From assembly GCA_018656255.1 (NCBI GenBank), contig JABHYI010000146.1:1-8292 (forward strand): a DNA stretch of 8,292 bases, in the 5' to 3' direction. Below the pieces are notes generated by a model, which was not told the origin of the DNA, ran no database searches, and saw nothing but the letters and a program-made list of their open reading frames with translations. Each line of letters starts with the position of its first letter. Position 1 is the first letter of the stretch. A program made the position numbers and the translations under genes. Of the stretch, positions 7,206 to 8,292 are shown piece after piece. Origin of the DNA: Bacteroidota bacterium (GTDB lineage Bacteria; Bacteroidota; Bacteroidia; Flavobacteriales; Flavobacteriaceae).

Positions 7206-7219
7206 TTACAGAAATGTAA
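7206..7219. promoter_or_regulatory. TTACA-N4-TGTAA dyad in the mpl leader
   Basis: A perfect inverted repeat (TTACA, gaaa, TGTAA) lies about 12 bases downstream of the -7 box of the mpl promoter and about 29 bases before the mpl ATG, so it would fall near the start of the transcript. It could be a repressor site or a small leader hairpin. It uses the same arm sequence as the dyad after mpl, but in the opposite order. Chance occurrence is quite possible. Confidence 0.2.
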
Positions 7220-7230
7220 CTCACTTACTT

Positions 7231-7260
7231 CAAAAATAGAAAGATAACCCTTAACTTCAA
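7231..7260 (-). promoter_or_regulatory. Bacteroidota-type promoter for mpl
   Basis: On the minus strand TTG (7260-7258) is followed after 19 bases by TATTTTTG (7238-7231). Both elements match the Bacteroidota/Flavobacterium consensus (TTG, 17-23 bases, TAnnTTTG) exactly. A transcript would begin near 7224-7227 and give a leader of roughly 48 bases before the mpl ATG at 7177. This is the clearest promoter in the window, and it places the start of the mpl transcript after the end of the candidate microprotein, separating mpl from obg. Confidence 0.65.
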
Positions 7261-7274
7261 TTGAGAAATCAAAA

Positions 7275-7388
7275 TTATTTTAAAGCATCTGTAATACTAT
7301 TTTTTCTTTTACTACCTCTTTTAATCCTAGAGATTAGCCAAAAAAGCGGAAATAACTGCACTATAAGCAACCTCTCATAAAATGACAT
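7275..7388 (-). CDS. Candidate 37-residue membrane microprotein (unconfirmed)
   Basis: In the gap between obg and mpl an ATG at 7388 opens a 37-codon frame ending in TAA at 7275. It would encode MSFYERLLIVQLFPLFWLIS followed by RIKRGSKRKNSITDALK: one hydrophobic helix (about residues 7-20) and a strongly basic tail, the layout of a single-pass inner-membrane microprotein by the positive-inside rule. The stop lies 14 bases before the -33 element of the mpl promoter, so the frame fits neatly between neighbours. I do not recognise it. Against it: a frame of this length is not rare by chance in a spacer of this size, T-rich DNA naturally yields Phe/Leu codons and A-rich DNA Lys codons, and I see no convincing promoter or ribosome site. 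The remaining spacer (7389-7466) holds no recognisable feature apart from another GTATAC at 7429-7434. Confidence 0.3.
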   Translation of the reverse strand: MSFYERLLIVQLFPLFWLISRIKRGSKRKNSITDALK

Positions 7389-7466
7389 TAAAGAGAATGA
7401 AAATAAAGGTTACACTCTATTTTGACCTGTATACATTTAAGAAACAAAAACTATTTACTAAAAAAA

Positions 7467-8292
7467 TTAGTGTACACTTGTTTCGTTGAGCATGCCCCAA
7501 AGGGTGTCTTTTAATTCCATTAAACCTTGTTGGGCCATGGAACTAAAAAACAAATAAGGGATCCCGTCAAAATCTTTATCTAAGGCCTCTTTCATTTCTG
7601 CCTTTAGCTCATCATCTAGCATGTCACTTTTCGAGATAGCCACCAATTTGTCTTTATCTAGTAATTCTGGATTGTATCGCTTTAATTCATCTAGAAGAAT
7701 ATCGTATTGTTTTCTAATATCATCAGCATCTGCAGGTATTAGAAAAAGCAAGGTTGAGTTGCGTTCTATGTGACGTAAAAAATAATGCCCTAGCCCTTTT
7801 CCTTCTGCAGCACCTTCTATAATTCCAGGAATATCTGCCATTACAAAAGTTCTGTGATCGCGGTATTCTACAATACCCAAATTAGGCTTTAGAGTGGTAA
7901 ACTCATAATTAGCGATTTTTGGTTTTGCAGCAGTAATTACAGACAGCAGTGTAGATTTCCCAGCATTTGGAAACCCTACCAAACCAACATCTGCCAGTAC
8001 TTTCATCTCTAGAGTGAAGGCACCTTCTTCTCCTTCCATACCTGGCTGAGCGTAGCGAGGAGTTTGGTTGGTAGAAGACTTAAAATGGTTGTTCCCAAGT
8101 CCTCCCATACCTCCTTTTGCAAGAATCAGCTCATCATCGTGCTCTAGAAGTTCCTTTAATCTTTCTCCGGTTTCTGTGTTTATAACTACTGTACCTAGAG
8201 GCACCTCAACGTAGATATCCTCACCATCTGCACCAGTACTTGTTTGCTTACTTCCAGCTCCGCCATACCCAGCTTTGTAATGACGCTTAAAT
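7467..8292 (-). CDS. obg: GTPase Obg/CgtA, 5'-truncated by window edge
   Basis: The frame is open to the right edge (first whole codon at 8291), giving 274 residues that begin [13 protein letters not shown]; roughly 55-60 N-terminal residues are missing. An apparent GTG start at 8204 is only the Val in [10 protein letters not shown] of the Obg fold and is not the real start. The glycine-rich Obg domain continues to about residue 98 of the visible part ([11 protein letters not shown] at 60-70), followed by the G domain: G1 GFPNAGKST (106-114), switch FTTLKPNLG (131-139), G3 DIPG (153-156), G4 SKSD (220-223) in place of the textbook NKxD, G5 SSMA (250-253). There is no C-terminal OCT domain, as is usual outside Firmicutes. 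Obg binds GTP and takes part in assembly of the large ribosomal subunit and in stress signalling. No clear terminator follows: a 10-base palindrome AGTGTACACT over the stop plus a T-run is too short. Confidence 0.95.
   Translation of the reverse strand, partial: FKRHYKAGYGGAGSKQTSTGADGEDIYVEVPLGTVVINTETGERLKELLEHDDELILAKGGMGGLGNNHFKSSTNQTPRYAQPGMEGEEGAFTLEMKVLADVGLVGFPNAGKSTLLSVITAAKPKIANYEFTTLKPNLGIVEYRDHRTFVMADIPGIIEGAAEGKGLGHYFLRHIERNSTLLFLIPADADDIRKQYDILLDELKRYNPELLDKDKLVAISKSDMLDDELKAEMKEALDKDFDGIPYLFFSSMAQQGLMELKDTLWGMLNETSVH

Noticed and set aside
7455..7478. Palindrome AGTGTACACT plus T-run at the obg stop as an intrinsic terminator
   Set aside because: The palindrome has no loop: with a 4-base loop only three base pairs remain, too weak for a terminator.
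7467..8204. A GTG start at 8204 giving a 245-residue GTPase
   Set aside because: The frame continues upstream to the window edge with typical Obg-domain sequence ([15 protein letters not shown]), so the GTG is an internal valine and the gene is simply cut by the window.

Overview
The window looks like a chromosomal segment from a marine-type member of the Flavobacteriaceae (Bacteroidota). The evidence is AT-rich DNA, near-absence of Shine-Dalgarno sequences, a Bacteroidota-type promoter (TTG, 19 bases, TATTTTTG), and gene families typical of that group: a DUF5723-like outer-membrane barrel, a DUF7033/NodB-like protein, a Bacteroidota-type Mpl ligase and a YjjG-type HAD nucleotidase. Every gene I can support lies on the minus strand, so transcription runs from right to left. 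No mobile element, CRISPR array, tRNA, rRNA or phage feature was seen.

From right to left: (i) the C-terminal three quarters or more of the ribosome-assembly GTPase Obg, cut by the right edge; (ii) a 289-base spacer holding a possible 37-codon membrane microprotein and a good promoter; (iii) mpl, the peptidoglycan-recycling Mur ligase; (iv) a soluble PAS-histidine kinase with an apparent TTG start and no response regulator in view; (v) a 428-aa DUF7033/polysaccharide-deacetylase-like protein whose catalytic metal ligands appear to be lost; (vi) a YjjG-like nucleotidase overlapping it by ATGA; (vii) a short spacer with a weak promoter candidate; (viii) a three-gene envelope cluster made of a small lipoprotein, a 470-aa outer-membrane barrel and a secreted protein of unknown function that runs off the left edge. 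The last two are joined by a TAATG stop/start overlap.

Functionally the window combines housekeeping genes (obg, mpl, yjjG) with envelope genes. The deacetylase-like protein and the nucleotidase are translationally coupled. The lipoprotein, barrel and secreted protein are so tightly packed that they very probably form one transcript and may act together at the outer membrane.

Nothing here is a clear new defence or mobile system. The best leads are the degenerate deacetylase-like protein, the three-gene envelope cluster, the candidate microprotein upstream of mpl, and short dyad sequences in the spacers. Family assignments rest on recognising motifs and on memory of homologues; no search was run.
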